A program made the position numbers and the translations under genes. From the NCBI GenBank assembly GCA_016741915.1, contig JACVCS010000041.1:1-33900 (forward strand): a stretch of 33,900 bases of DNA. The letters are read 5' to 3'. This document shows, piece after piece, positions 7,752-16,564 of the stretch. Below the pieces are notes generated by a model that saw nothing but the letters and a program-made list of their open reading frames with translations, searched no databases and was not told the DNA's origin. This stretch comes from Phycisphaerales bacterium. Lineage in GTDB: Bacteria; Planctomycetota; Phycisphaerae; Phycisphaerales; UBA1924. Numbering within the stretch: the stretch's first letter is position 1; each line of letters starts with the position of its first letter.

Positions 7752-9152
7752 ATGCACAAGACCACGACTCACACCCTGCTCATATGCGGCTTGGCTCTCG
7801 CCATGCCACTCGCGTTCACGATGACCGGCTGCGACAAGAAGCCCGACGCCCACGCCGAAGGCGATGGGCACGACCACGGGGCCGAAGGAGGCGGCGCGGG
7901 AGAAAAGAGCGAGGCCGGGCCTTCCAACCGCGTGGACATCCCCGCGTCGGTGCGTCAAAACCTCGGCATCACCTTCGCCAAGGTCGAATCCCGGAACGTC
8001 GCCAAGACGCTCCGCGTGCCGGGGCGCTTCGAGTTGCTGCCCACGGCCCGGCGCGAGTATCGCACACCCTTGTCGGGCCGTGTGGAACTGCTCGTGAGCC
8101 AGTACCAGAAGGTCGAGCCGGGCACGCCGCTCTACCGCGTGGACGCCTCGGCCTGGCGCGACCTGCACGAGCAGATCGCCGCGACGCGGGCGCGGACGGA
8201 GTCGATGGTCCCGCTTCTGGCGGCCCAGGCCGACCACGAGAAGAGCCTGGCAGAGAAGGTGACGCTCTGGCAAGACCGCCTGAAGCAACTCGACGAACTC
8301 CGCGGCGCGGGAGGTGGGAGCGCCACTCAGGTCATCGAGGCGCGGGCGACGCTCAACGCGAGCCAGAGCGAACTCGCGGTGGCCAGGGGTCGCAGCGCGG
8401 AGCTGGCGGCGCAGCGGTCGCAGGCCGAGTCGGACCTGCGGAGCCTCACGGCCCGGCACGACGTGATGACGCGTGGCGCGGGCTGCCTCGACGGGCACAA
8501 CGCCGCTGCTCCCGATTCGATCTACACGGTCTGCGCGGTGGAGCCGGGGATCGTCGAGACCATCGGACTCACGCCCGGCGCGCTGGCCGAGGAGAACGGG
8601 CTTGTGCTGACGTTGGTGCAGCCGGAGAAGATCCGCTTCCACGCGCGGGGCTTGCAGGCCGACCTAGGCCGCTTGCGCGCCGGGCTGCCCGCACGGATCG
8701 CCCCCCCGCAGGGAGGGAGCGTGGACCTCCAGGACGCGATGACGGGGCAGCTGCAACTGGGCCTGGGGGCGGAGGCCGACGAGCGGACCATCGACCTTCT
8801 GGTCACGCCCGAATCGCTGGCGGGCTGGGCCCGCGCGGGTGTGTCGGCGCACATGGAGGTCACGTTGGCGGGCGGGACGGAGGAACTCGCCGTCCCGCAA
8901 TCAGCGGTCGTGCGCGATGGGGCGCGGGCCATCATCTTCCGCCGCGACCCGGCGGACCCCGACAAGGCGATCCGCATGGAAGCGGACGTGGGCCTCTCCG
9001 ACGGCCGCTGGGTGGTGATCGCCAGTGGCGTCAAGGAAGGCGACGAGATCGTGCTGGGCGGCAACTTCCAGTTGATGCTGGCGACCAGCGGCAGCACGGA
9101 AAAGGCCGGGCACTTCCACTCCGACGGGACCTTCCACAAGGGGAGTCACTAA
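7752..9152 (+). CDS. czcB: RND efflux periplasmic adaptor (CzcB-like), His-rich ends
   Basis: A 466-residue membrane-fusion protein linking the inner-membrane pump CzcA to the outer-membrane factor. It has a lipoprotein signal with lipobox TMTGC (Cys27), then a His/Asp-rich linker (HAEGDGHDHG, residues about 34-43). The adaptor core follows: a first half of the lipoyl domain near residues 90-125 (RTPLSGRVELLV...VEPGTPLYRVD), a helical hairpin to about 240, the second lipoyl half, and beta-barrel and membrane-proximal domains (VPQSAVVRDG; VVIASGVKEGDEIVLGG). The C-terminus carries another His cluster (HFHSDGTFHKGSH). The His-rich ends support a metal-exporting rather than drug-exporting system, since adaptors of this class can pass metal to the pump. 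The stop is only 3 bases before the czcA start. Confidence 0.9.
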   Translation: MHKTTTHTLLICGLALAMPLAFTMTGCDKKPDAHAEGDGHDHGAEGGGAGEKSEAGPSNRVDIPASVRQNLGITFAKVESRNVAKTLRVPGRFELLPTARREYRTPLSGRVELLVSQYQKVEPGTPLYRVDASAWRDLHEQIAATRARTESMVPLLAAQADHEKSLAEKVTLWQDRLKQLDELRGAGGGSATQVIEARATLNASQSELAVARGRSAELAAQRSQAESDLRSLTARHDVMTRGAGCLDGHNAAAPDSIYTVCAVEPGIVETIGLTPGALAEENGLVLTLVQPEKIRFHARGLQADLGRLRAGLPARIAPPQGGSVDLQDAMTGQLQLGLGAEADERTIDLLVTPESLAGWARAGVSAHMEVTLAGGTEELAVPQSAVVRDGARAIIFRRDPADPDKAIRMEADVGLSDGRWVVIASGVKEGDEIVLGGNFQLMLATSGSTEKAGHFHSDGTFHKGSH

Positions 9153-9155
9153 CCC

Positions 9156-12100
9156 ATGCTCGCCAAACTCATCGCGTTCTCTCTGCGGCAGTCGTCTCTC
9201 GTCGTCGTGCTGGCGGGGGTGCTGCTCGTCTTCGCCGGGATCAAGGTCAAGGACATGCCGGTGGATGTCTTCCCGGAACTCAACGCGCCCACGGTGGTCG
9301 TGATGACCGAGGCGGGCGGGCTTGCGGCTGACGAGGTGGAGCTCAACGTCACCTTCCCGATCGAGACGGCGGTCAACGGCCTGCCGGGGACGCGGCGGGT
9401 CCGGAGTGCCTCGGCGACGAGTCTTTCGATCGTGTGGGTCGAGTTTGATTGGGGCACCGACATCTACCGCGCGCGGCAGCTCGTCTCCGAGCGGCTGTCG
9501 GCGGTGCGTGAGTCGCTCCCGCCCGACACGCACGCCGAGATCACGCCCGTGACCAGCATCACCGGCGAGATCATGCTCATGGCCTTGTCCTCGCCCGACG
9601 GCTCGGTCAGCCCGCTGGACATGCGCTCGTTCGCGGAGTTTGACCTGCGGAACAAACTCCTCGCGGTCCCGGGCGTGGCCCAGGTGGTCGCCATCGGCGG
9701 GGAGTTGCCGCAGTATCAGATCAACGTCAGGCAGGACCAACTCGCCCTCTACGGGCTGACGATCAGCGACGTGGTCGAGGCGGCCAAGGGCGCGCACTCG
9801 ACGGCCAGCGCGGGGTACGTTCCCAACTGGGAGAACCAGGAACTGCCCATCCGCCAGACCGCCCGCGTGACCAGCGCCGAGGACATCAAGAACACGCTGG
9901 TGCGCTACCACAACGGCGCGGCGGTCACGATCGGGCAAGTGGCCGATGTGCAACTGGGCCCCTCGCCCAAGCGCGGCACCGCAACCGACCGGGCGATGCC
10001 GGGCGTGGTCGTCAGCGTGCAGAAAAGCCCGGGCACCAACACGCTCAACATGACCACGCAGATCGACGGCGTGCTGGACCAGATGGAGAAGGCCATGCCC
10101 AAGGGGATGGTCCTGAACCGCGACCCCTTCCGGGCCGCGCGGTTTATCGAGCGGTCGATCAACAACGTCGTCAAGGTCTTGATCGAGGCGTCGATCATCG
10201 TGGCGGTCATCCTCATCCTCTTTTTGCTCAACGTGCGGGCAACAATCGTGACGCTCACGGCGTTACCGCTCTCGCTCGCGGTGGCGGTGCTGCTGCTCTG
10301 GGCATGGGGGCTGTCGATCAACGTCATGACGCTGGGCGGCCTGGCGGTGGCCATCGGCGAACTGGTGGACGACGCCATCATCGACGTGGAAAACGTGCTG
10401 CGGCGGCTGAATGAGAACGAAGGACTGCCCGAAGGCGAGCGCAAGGGGCTGGTGGAGATCATCTACAACGCCAGCAACGAGATCCGCTCGTCGGTGGTGT
10501 TCGCGACGATCATCATTTGTATGGTCTTCGTGCCGCTGCTCTTCCTGCAGGGGCTTGAAGGCCGCTTCTTCCAGCCCTTGGGCATCGCGTACATCATCTC
10601 GATCATGGCGTCGCTCATCGTGGCACTGACCGTCACGCCCGCGCTGTGCAAGTGGCTCTTCGCGGGATCGTTCGGCAAGAAGAACAAGGACGGGCACGCA
10701 GCGGGGGGACATGGCGAACATGACGGGTGGCTGGTTCGCAAACTCAAGCGGGGCTACGAGCCGACCCTCCGCGCCAGCGTCCGCAACCGGGGCGTGGTGC
10801 TGGGCGGCGCGGGACTGCTGACGGCCCTGTCGCTGGTGCTCATGTCCACCTTCGGCACGTCGTTCCTGCCCGCGTTCAAGGAGGGCACGTTCACGGTCTT
10901 CCTGCTCGCACCCCCGGGCACGTCGCTCGTCGAGAGCAACCGCCTAGCCCTGGGCGTCGAGGCGCAACTCTCCAAGATCGAGGGTGTGTCGAGCGTGACG
11001 CGGCGTACGGGCCGCGCCGAGCGCGACGAGCACGCCGAGCCGGTGAGCAGTTCCGAGGTCGAGGTGACGATCAAGGCGGGCGTGGACCAGAACAGCGTCA
11101 GGGCCGAGATCGATCGCATCATCGCCAACATCCCGGGCATTACCACGATGGTGGGCCAGCCCATCGAGCACCGTCTCTCCCACGTCCTCTCGGGCACGCC
11201 CGCGGCCATCGCGATCAACGTCTACGGCGACGACCTCAACGTCCTGCGCTCGCTCGCCAAGGAGATCGAGGCGGCGATCAAGCCCATCCCCGGCACGCGC
11301 GATGTCGCGGCCAACCGCGAGATCATGATCACCTCGCTGCCCATCCGCTACCGCCCGCAGGACCTGGTCGCCGCGGGGCTTTCGCCCGGCGCGGCCGCCG
11401 AGCAGGTGCAGCAAGCCCTCTACGGCGAGACCGTCGCTGAGGTGAACCAGGGCGTGCGCCGATACGAGATGGTCGTGCGTCTGGCCGAGAGCGAGCGGGA
11501 GCGGATCGACCAGATCATGGACCTGCAACTGCGGGGCGTGGGCGGGGCGATTGTGCGATTGCGCGAAGTGGCCGACATCGGGCCGGAGAAGACCAGTAAC
11601 TTGATCGCCCGCGAGAATGCCCAGCGCAAGGCCGTCATCTCAACCAACGTCGCCGACGGCTACAACCTCGGGCAGCTCGTCGCACAGGTGCAGGCCAAGG
11701 TGGACCCGATCGTGCAGAAGGCCGGGTACACCGTCCACTACGGCGGGCAGTTTGAGGCCCAGCAATCCGCCAGCCGCACGATCCTCATCATGGGGGCGGG
11801 CGTGGCGGTCTTCATGTTCCTGCTCTTGCAACTGTCGACGGGCAAGGCCCGAGTGGCCTTGCTCGTCATGCTCAACCTGCCGCTGGCGCTCATCGGCGGC
11901 ATCGCGGCCATCTATCTGACCGAGAGCCCGGCGCTCATCGGCAACACGCTGGCGCTCTTTGGGCTGTCTTCGAGCCGCTACATCGCGCCGGTCATCTCCA
12001 TCGCCAGCATGGTGGGTTTTGTGACCCTCTTCGGCATCGCCGTCCGCAACGGCATCCTGCTCGTCAACCACTACGATCACCTCCAGCAGCACGAGGGCAA

Positions 12101-12410
12101 GTCCATCGGCGAGTCGATCATTCAAGGATCGCTGGAGCGGCTGGTGCCGATCCTGATGACGGCCCTCGCCGCCGCGCTCGGGCTGGTGCCGCTGGCGCTT
12201 GCCAAGGGCAAACCCGGCAGCGAACTGCTCGCCCCACTGGCCATCGTCGTGCTGGGCGGGCTCGTTTCATCTACGTTCCTCAACCTGTTCGTCGTCCCCG
12301 CGGGTTACGCGCTGGCGTTCAAGGTGAAGCGTGAAGCCCGGAACAGTCCGGGGCTCTTCGCCCGCCTGCTGCGTCGCTCACCCAACAAGCCCGTGTCCAC
12401 CAACCTGTAA
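9156..12410 (+). CDS. czcA: Heavy-metal efflux RND pump (CzcA/CusA family)
   Basis: A 1084-residue inner-membrane proton-driven pump of the HME-RND family. Layout follows the family: TM1 near residues 10-30, the periplasmic porter domain beginning MPVDVFPELNAPTV, TM2-TM6 (residues about 340-500), a cytoplasmic loop, a second porter domain, and TM8-TM12 ending near residue 1060. The TM4 proton-relay motif reads GELVDDAIIDVENV, with Asp405 and Asp406 and Glu412. The loop after TM6 contains a His-rich insert (GHAAGGHGEHDG). RND pumps of this group export divalent ions such as Zn, Co, Cd or Ni, or monovalent Cu/Ag; the motif variant does not let me choose. The translation start lies 3 bases after czcB, so the two are coupled. 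Confidence 0.95.
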   Translation: MLAKLIAFSLRQSSLVVVLAGVLLVFAGIKVKDMPVDVFPELNAPTVVVMTEAGGLAADEVELNVTFPIETAVNGLPGTRRVRSASATSLSIVWVEFDWGTDIYRARQLVSERLSAVRESLPPDTHAEITPVTSITGEIMLMALSSPDGSVSPLDMRSFAEFDLRNKLLAVPGVAQVVAIGGELPQYQINVRQDQLALYGLTISDVVEAAKGAHSTASAGYVPNWENQELPIRQTARVTSAEDIKNTLVRYHNGAAVTIGQVADVQLGPSPKRGTATDRAMPGVVVSVQKSPGTNTLNMTTQIDGVLDQMEKAMPKGMVLNRDPFRAARFIERSINNVVKVLIEASIIVAVILILFLLNVRATIVTLTALPLSLAVAVLLLWAWGLSINVMTLGGLAVAIGELVDDAIIDVENVLRRLNENEGLPEGERKGLVEIIYNASNEIRSSVVFATIIICMVFVPLLFLQGLEGRFFQPLGIAYIISIMASLIVALTVTPALCKWLFAGSFGKKNKDGHAAGGHGEHDGWLVRKLKRGYEPTLRASVRNRGVVLGGAGLLTALSLVLMSTFGTSFLPAFKEGTFTVFLLAPPGTSLVESNRLALGVEAQLSKIEGVSSVTRRTGRAERDEHAEPVSSSEVEVTIKAGVDQNSVRAEIDRIIANIPGITTMVGQPIEHRLSHVLSGTPAAIAINVYGDDLNVLRSLAKEIEAAIKPIPGTRDVAANREIMITSLPIRYRPQDLVAAGLSPGAAAEQVQQALYGETVAEVNQGVRRYEMVVRLAESERERIDQIMDLQLRGVGGAIVRLREVADIGPEKTSNLIARENAQRKAVISTNVADGYNLGQLVAQVQAKVDPIVQKAGYTVHYGGQFEAQQSASRTILIMGAGVAVFMFLLLQLSTGKARVALLVMLNLPLALIGGIAAIYLTESPALIGNTLALFGLSSSRYIAPVISIASMVGFVTLFGIAVRNGILLVNHYDHLQQHEGKSIGESIIQGSLERLVPILMTALAAALGLVPLALAKGKPGSELLAPLAIVVLGGLVSSTFLNLFVVPAGYALAFKVKREARNSPGLFARLLRRSPNKPVSTNL

Positions 12411-12425
12411 TAAGGAGTCCGCATC

Positions 12426-12986
12426 ATGAAGACAGTTCGTTCGCTCACGCTCACGTTTGCCCTGCCCGCCCTCGCGCTCGCCCTCTCGATGACGGCGTGC
12501 GAGAAGAAGGCCGAGACCCCCACCAAGCCCGCCGCCGGGTCAACCGGAGCCGCGAAGTCCGACGGCCACGACCACAAGGACGGCGACGGGCACGACCATA
12601 AGGCGGGCGAGAAGCACGACCATAAGGATGGGGACGACCACGACCACAAGGACGGACACGGGCACGGACCCAAGACTGAACTGGGCAGCCAGTCGGCGGG
12701 GGGCATGACCATCGTCGCCGCTCGCGAGGGCGGCGTGGAGGCCGGGAAGGAAGCGACGTTCGACATCAGCGTCACCGGCGGCGCCGGCAAGCCCGCGGCG
12801 GTTCGCGCGTGGGTCGGCACGCAGGACGGCAAGGGCTCGGTCAAAGGCAAGGCCGAGGCCGAGGGCGACGGTTGGCACGCCCACGCCGAAGTGCCCAGTC
12901 CGCTGCCCGCTGGCAGCAAACTCTGGGTCGAAGTCGAGACGGCCAAGGGTGAGAAGCACATCGTCGGGTTTGATCTCAAGTCGTAA
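12426..12986 (+). CDS. His-rich metal-binding lipoprotein
   Basis: A 186-residue lipoprotein (signal peptide with lipobox SMTAC, Cys25). Residues 46-80 are a charged tract built on repeats of HDHKDGD, with ten His in 33 residues, which should bind several divalent metal ions. The C-terminal about 95 residues form a beta-rich domain: TFDISVTGG, AVRAWVGTQDGKG, WHAHAEVPSPLPAGSKLWVEV. The same domain recurs in the next gene and, more divergent, in the third gene. An excellent AAGGAG site precedes the ATG, 15 bases after czcA, so it belongs to the efflux operon. A periplasmic metal buffer or carrier feeding CzcCBA is the likely role (inference). No named family is known to me. Confidence 0.85.
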   Translation: MKTVRSLTLTFALPALALALSMTACEKKAETPTKPAAGSTGAAKSDGHDHKDGDGHDHKAGEKHDHKDGDDHDHKDGHGHGPKTELGSQSAGGMTIVAAREGGVEAGKEATFDISVTGGAGKPAAVRAWVGTQDGKGSVKGKAEAEGDGWHAHAEVPSPLPAGSKLWVEVETAKGEKHIVGFDLKS

Positions 12987-13088
12987 ACCGAGCGCGGAGC
13001 GCACGTTCTCCCGGCGGCGCGGCCGGGCGGCATTCACACGATACATCCCGGCGGCCCGCGTCCGACCGCCTCGCTTTGGAGCATCACC

Positions 13089-13721
13089 ATGAAGAGTCCG
13101 AATCGTTCGTCCATCGTTCTTGGTCTTGTCGCGGGCGCTGCATTGACTGTCGCCGCCGCCGCGATGATGGGGCAAGGAGCCGCGCAAGGCGGCCCCGCCG
13201 ACACGCAGTACTTCGTCACCGCCGACGACGGCGAGGCCCACCTCTGGCTGCGCGAGGGCAACACCCTCAAGATGGTTGCGCATGGCGCGTGCGCCGAATG
13301 CAAGGACGGCCACGATCACGAAGAGGGCGACGGGCATGACCACGCCAAGCCCGCAACGGCATCGCCTGCGGGCAAGGCCGGAGGCGACCACGGCGACCAC
13401 GGTCACGGCGAGGGCGGCGCGATCGGCACGGCCACCATCGGCGCGTGGACCGTGACGGTTTCGGGCGAGATCAAGGCGGGCGCGGAAGCCCACCTGGATA
13501 TCAAACTCTCCGGCAGCACGGCCAAGGCCTCCGCGATCCGCTTCTGGGTCGGCGCTCAGGACGGCAAGGGCGCGATGAAGGGCAAGGCCGACGGCGCGGG
13601 CCCCGAGTACCACGCCCACGTGGATGTGCCCAACCCCATCCCGGCGAACGCCAAACTCTGGATCGAGATCGATGACGGCAAGGGGAGTAAGTCCGTCGGG
13701 GGGCTCGCAATCTCAAGGTAA
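13089..13721 (+). CDS. Secreted His-rich protein with CxxC, paralogue of the preceding gene
   Basis: A 210-residue exported protein: Ala-rich signal peptide (residues about 8-33), a short domain (QYFVTADDGEAHLWLREG) ending in a CAEC pair (Cys68, Cys71), two His tracts (GHDHEEGDGHDHA and DHGDHGHGEGG), and a C-terminal domain from about residue 118. That domain (FWVGAQDGKGAMKGKAD, YHAHVDVPNPIPANAKLWIEI) closely matches the preceding lipoprotein, so the two arose by duplication. The CAEC plus His clusters suggest binding of soft or borderline metals in the periplasm; this is inference. The 102-base gap before it contains only a short GC-rich inverted repeat, and a terminator-like hairpin follows it. 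Confidence 0.8.
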   Translation: MKSPNRSSIVLGLVAGAALTVAAAAMMGQGAAQGGPADTQYFVTADDGEAHLWLREGNTLKMVAHGACAECKDGHDHEEGDGHDHAKPATASPAGKAGGDHGDHGHGEGGAIGTATIGAWTVTVSGEIKAGAEAHLDIKLSGSTAKASAIRFWVGAQDGKGAMKGKADGAGPEYHAHVDVPNPIPANAKLWIEIDDGKGSKSVGGLAISR

Positions 13722-13730
13722 GAGCTGGAG

Positions 13731-13766
13731 CGAGCCCGGCGCGGTGAAGGCCCCGCGCCGGGCTCG
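13731..13766 (+). terminator. Perfect 14-bp hairpin after the czc operon
   Basis: CGAGCCCGGCGCGG (13731-13744) pairs with CCGCGCCGGGCTCG (13753-13766) around an 8-base loop, beginning 10 bases after the stop of the His-rich gene. No T-run follows, so it may stop or slow transcription, or protect the 3' end of the efflux transcript. It probably marks the boundary between the czc operon and the following ATPase operon. Confidence 0.6.
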
Positions 13767-13886
13767 GGCAAGTCGTCACGTACGATGAACAGCGACACGG
13801 CGGACTGCGAGACTTTCGTTCCCGGGCGGCCTGTCGATCCCAGCACATGTGCACAACGTCTTGACTATGTCTAGAGGGTTTCATTC

Positions 13887-14342
13887 ATGCAAAATATCAT
13901 TCTCTGCCTCGTCTTGATTTCTGGTCTCACGCTCCTCGGCGGATGTGCAACCCCACGCTCGGACTTAGTGTCAACAGGTGACATAACGATTGAATCGGCG
14001 TCAACGCAGCCGCTGGCTCACACACCCACCGTGGAAAGCGCTGATGGAGACTTGCTCGTTAGCGGGCAACTCGACGAGGAGGAAGCCGTCGCCGGGGGGC
14101 ACCTTGACATCACCGTCACGACCTCCGACGGCGTTGTGGTCCACGATGCGATCGTGAACTATGGCCGGGCTTCTACATCTCACTCCACGCAACTCGGCCC
14201 CCGAGGTGCGTCGCGTCGAGTGCAGGCAGGCCCGAAGCATGCCAAGTTCTCCGTGCGATTCCCCGGGTTGCCGCCCGCGGGGTCGAAAGTCCGGGTGCGG
14301 CTCGAGCAAGGAGCACACGAGAATTCCGCGACGCCCCGATGA
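13887..14342 (+). CDS. Lipoprotein coupled to the metal ATPase
   Basis: A 151-residue lipoprotein (lipobox LGGC, Cys20). The mature part has a beta-rich pattern: GDLLVSGQLDEEEAVAGGHL, LDITVTTSDGVVVHDAIVNYGR, and KFSVRFPGLPPAGSKVRVRLEQG. The order and spacing of these elements match the C-terminal domain of the two His-rich proteins upstream (LDI.., WVG/NYG.., HAH/KFS..P.P..PAGSK....E), making it a third, diverged copy that lacks the His tract. Its TGA overlaps the start of the P-type ATPase as ATGA, so their translation is coupled. It may act as a periplasmic acceptor for metal exported by that ATPase (inference). Confidence 0.75.
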   Translation: MQNIILCLVLISGLTLLGGCATPRSDLVSTGDITIESASTQPLAHTPTVESADGDLLVSGQLDEEEAVAGGHLDITVTTSDGVVVHDAIVNYGRASTSHSTQLGPRGASRRVQAGPKHAKFSVRFPGLPPAGSKVRVRLEQGAHENSATPR

Positions 14343-16510
14343 GACTCACCAGGATCCATGTTTCGGGGATGGACTGCCCGACCGAGGAAACCGTCATCCG
14401 CCGGGCGTTGCTCGGTATTGACGGCGTGACTGACGTCCGCTGCGAGTTGATGCTTCGCCGCGTAGCAGTCAAGCACGCCGATTCAATCGAAACGAGCCGG
14501 ATTCTGTCAGAACTGAGCGCCATCGGTCTGCCCGGAATAGTTGCCTCGGCGGCCGATCGCGAGGAAGACTGTACCTTCCCAATCTCCGGGATACCGGGAC
14601 CTTCTCAGTCCATGCGGCTTTGGCGATCAGGGGCGTTTTGCTTGGCGGGGCTGCTCGCGGGCAGCGCGGAGGCGATGTACTTCGCGGGCATGAAGGAGAC
14701 CTCGTGGCCGGTGATCGCGGCGTCGGTCGTGTCGATCCTTCTCGGCGGCCTGCCGACCTTGAAGAAGGGCTGGGTCGCGCTCAAGACCTTCACGCTCAAC
14801 ATCAACTTCCTGATGACGGTGGCGATCATCGGCGGGGCGGTGATCGGCGCGTGGCCGGAGATCGCGCTCGTCACGTTCCTGTTCGCCCTCGCCGAACTGA
14901 TCGAGAAAAAGGCTCTGGACCGCGCCCGCAACGCCGTCAAGGGCCTGATGGCGATGGCTCCTGATGAGGCGAGCGTGAAGCAGCCGGACGGCTCGTGGAT
15001 GGTGACGCGCGCGGGCGAGGTCGTCGTGGGCGCGGTCGTACAGGTGAAGCCCGGCGAGCGGCTCGCGCTCGACGGCATTGTGGTCGAGGGCGAATCGAGC
15101 GTGAATCAGGCCCCGGTGACGGGCGAAAGCGTGCCGGTGGACAAGAAGATCGGCGACAAGGTCTTCGCGGGGACCATCAACGAGTCGGGCGTGCTGGAGT
15201 TCAAGACTACCGGCGGCAAGGACCAGACCACGCTCGCCAAGATCATCAGGACGGTGCAGGAAGCGCAGGGAAGCCGAGCGCCGACGCAGCGGTTCGTGGA
15301 CAACTTCGCCCGGGTCTACACGCCGATCGTCTGCATCGTCCCGGTGCTCATCGCCGTGGTGCCGTGGCTCGCGTTCGGGCAGCCGTTCTACCCGTGGCTC
15401 TACAAGGCGCTGGTGCTGCTGGTGATCGCGTGCCCGTGCGCCCTGGTGATCTCGACGCCCGTGACGGTCGTCAGCGGCCTGACGGCGGCGGCGCGCCGCG
15501 GCATCCTCATCAAGGGCGGCGTTCACCTGGAGAATGGCCGCAAACTCAAGGTCGTCGCGATGGACAAGACCGGGACGATCACCGAGGGCAAGCCCAGAGT
15601 GACAGACGTGCAGCCCATCGGAGCCACGAGCAAGGACGAGGTGCTGCGGATCGCGGCGAGTCTGGATGCGCTCTCGCATCACCCGGTCGCGCTCGCGGTG
15701 GTGGCGGCGTGGAAGGGCGAGCGGGCGAGCGTCGAGAACTTCAAGTCGCTCACGGGCCGGGGCGTCGAGGGCCGTATCGGCGGCGCGGCGTACTTCGTCG
15801 GCAACCATCGTCTCGCCGAGGAGCGAACGGTCTGCTCGCTAGAAGTTGAGGCGGTGCTTGGACACTTCGAGGTGCAGGGCAAGACGACGGTGGTGGTCGC
15901 GTCGGAGAGCAAGGTGCTGGGCGTCATCGCGGTCGCCGACACGCCACGCGAGAGCAGCGTCGAAGCCATCAAGTCATTGCACGACATGGGCATCAAGACG
16001 CTCATGCTCTCGGGCGACAACCAGACCACCGCGTCGGCCATCGCCAAGATCGTCGGCATCGACGAGGCCAAGGGCGGGATGCTCCCCGAGGACAAACTTG
16101 CCGAGATCGAGCGACTCACGAAGCAGCACGGGGACGCGATCGGCATGGTCGGCGACGGCGTCAACGACGCCCCGGCCCTCGCCAAGAGCACCATCGGCTT
16201 TGCGATGGGCGCGGCGGGCACCGACACCGCCCTCGAAACCGCCGACGTGGCCCTCATGCAGGACGACCTGCGCGGCGTGCCCGAGTTCATCCGCCTCTCC
16301 CGCCGCACCGGGGCGATCCTGACTCAGAACATCACGCTGGCCATCGGCATCAAGGTGGTCTTCTTCGCGCTGACGATCGCCGGGGTGGGGACGATGTGGA
16401 TGGCGGTCATCGCCGATGTGGGGGCGAGCCTCCTGGTAGTCGGGAACGGCCTCCGGTTATTGGGGAGGAAAGCGGGGCTGCAATCCCCCAAGGCGGCGAA
16501 CACACCCTGA
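14339..16510 (+). CDS. zntA: Zn/Cd/Pb-type P1B heavy-metal ATPase (ZntA/CadA-like)
   Basis: A 723-residue inner-membrane ATPase that exports divalent metal from the cytoplasm. It has an N-terminal HMA domain with GMDCPTEE (residues 10-17), membrane helices from about residue 98, the actuator motif TGES (261-264), the transport motif CPC (365-367), the phosphorylation site DKTGT (Asp409), the HP element in SHHP (446-449), and GDGVNDAP (605 onward). The last helix pair carries ADVGAS with Asp693; an Asp here is characteristic of Zn/Cd/Pb transporters. The HMA loop has only one Cys, with acidic residues in place of the second, a variant consistent with divalent rather than Cu(I) ions. The start overlaps the lipoprotein gene upstream. 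Confidence 0.93.
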   Translation: MRLTRIHVSGMDCPTEETVIRRALLGIDGVTDVRCELMLRRVAVKHADSIETSRILSELSAIGLPGIVASAADREEDCTFPISGIPGPSQSMRLWRSGAFCLAGLLAGSAEAMYFAGMKETSWPVIAASVVSILLGGLPTLKKGWVALKTFTLNINFLMTVAIIGGAVIGAWPEIALVTFLFALAELIEKKALDRARNAVKGLMAMAPDEASVKQPDGSWMVTRAGEVVVGAVVQVKPGERLALDGIVVEGESSVNQAPVTGESVPVDKKIGDKVFAGTINESGVLEFKTTGGKDQTTLAKIIRTVQEAQGSRAPTQRFVDNFARVYTPIVCIVPVLIAVVPWLAFGQPFYPWLYKALVLLVIACPCALVISTPVTVVSGLTAAARRGILIKGGVHLENGRKLKVVAMDKTGTITEGKPRVTDVQPIGATSKDEVLRIAASLDALSHHPVALAVVAAWKGERASVENFKSLTGRGVEGRIGGAAYFVGNHRLAEERTVCSLEVEAVLGHFEVQGKTTVVVASESKVLGVIAVADTPRESSVEAIKSLHDMGIKTLMLSGDNQTTASAIAKIVGIDEAKGGMLPEDKLAEIERLTKQHGDAIGMVGDGVNDAPALAKSTIGFAMGAAGTDTALETADVALMQDDLRGVPEFIRLSRRTGAILTQNITLAIGIKVVFFALTIAGVGTMWMAVIADVGASLLVVGNGLRLLGRKAGLQSPKAANTP

Positions 16511-16564
16511 ACCTACCCGTAGAATGAATCCGGCCTGCCTTTGACCGATATACTATCGTGCTCC

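Noticed and set aside
12540..12680. Tandem DNA repeat in the His-rich lipoprotein gene as a mobile or regulatory repeat
   Set aside because: The repeats are imperfect codon-level repeats of HDHKDGD and are explained by the metal-binding tract.
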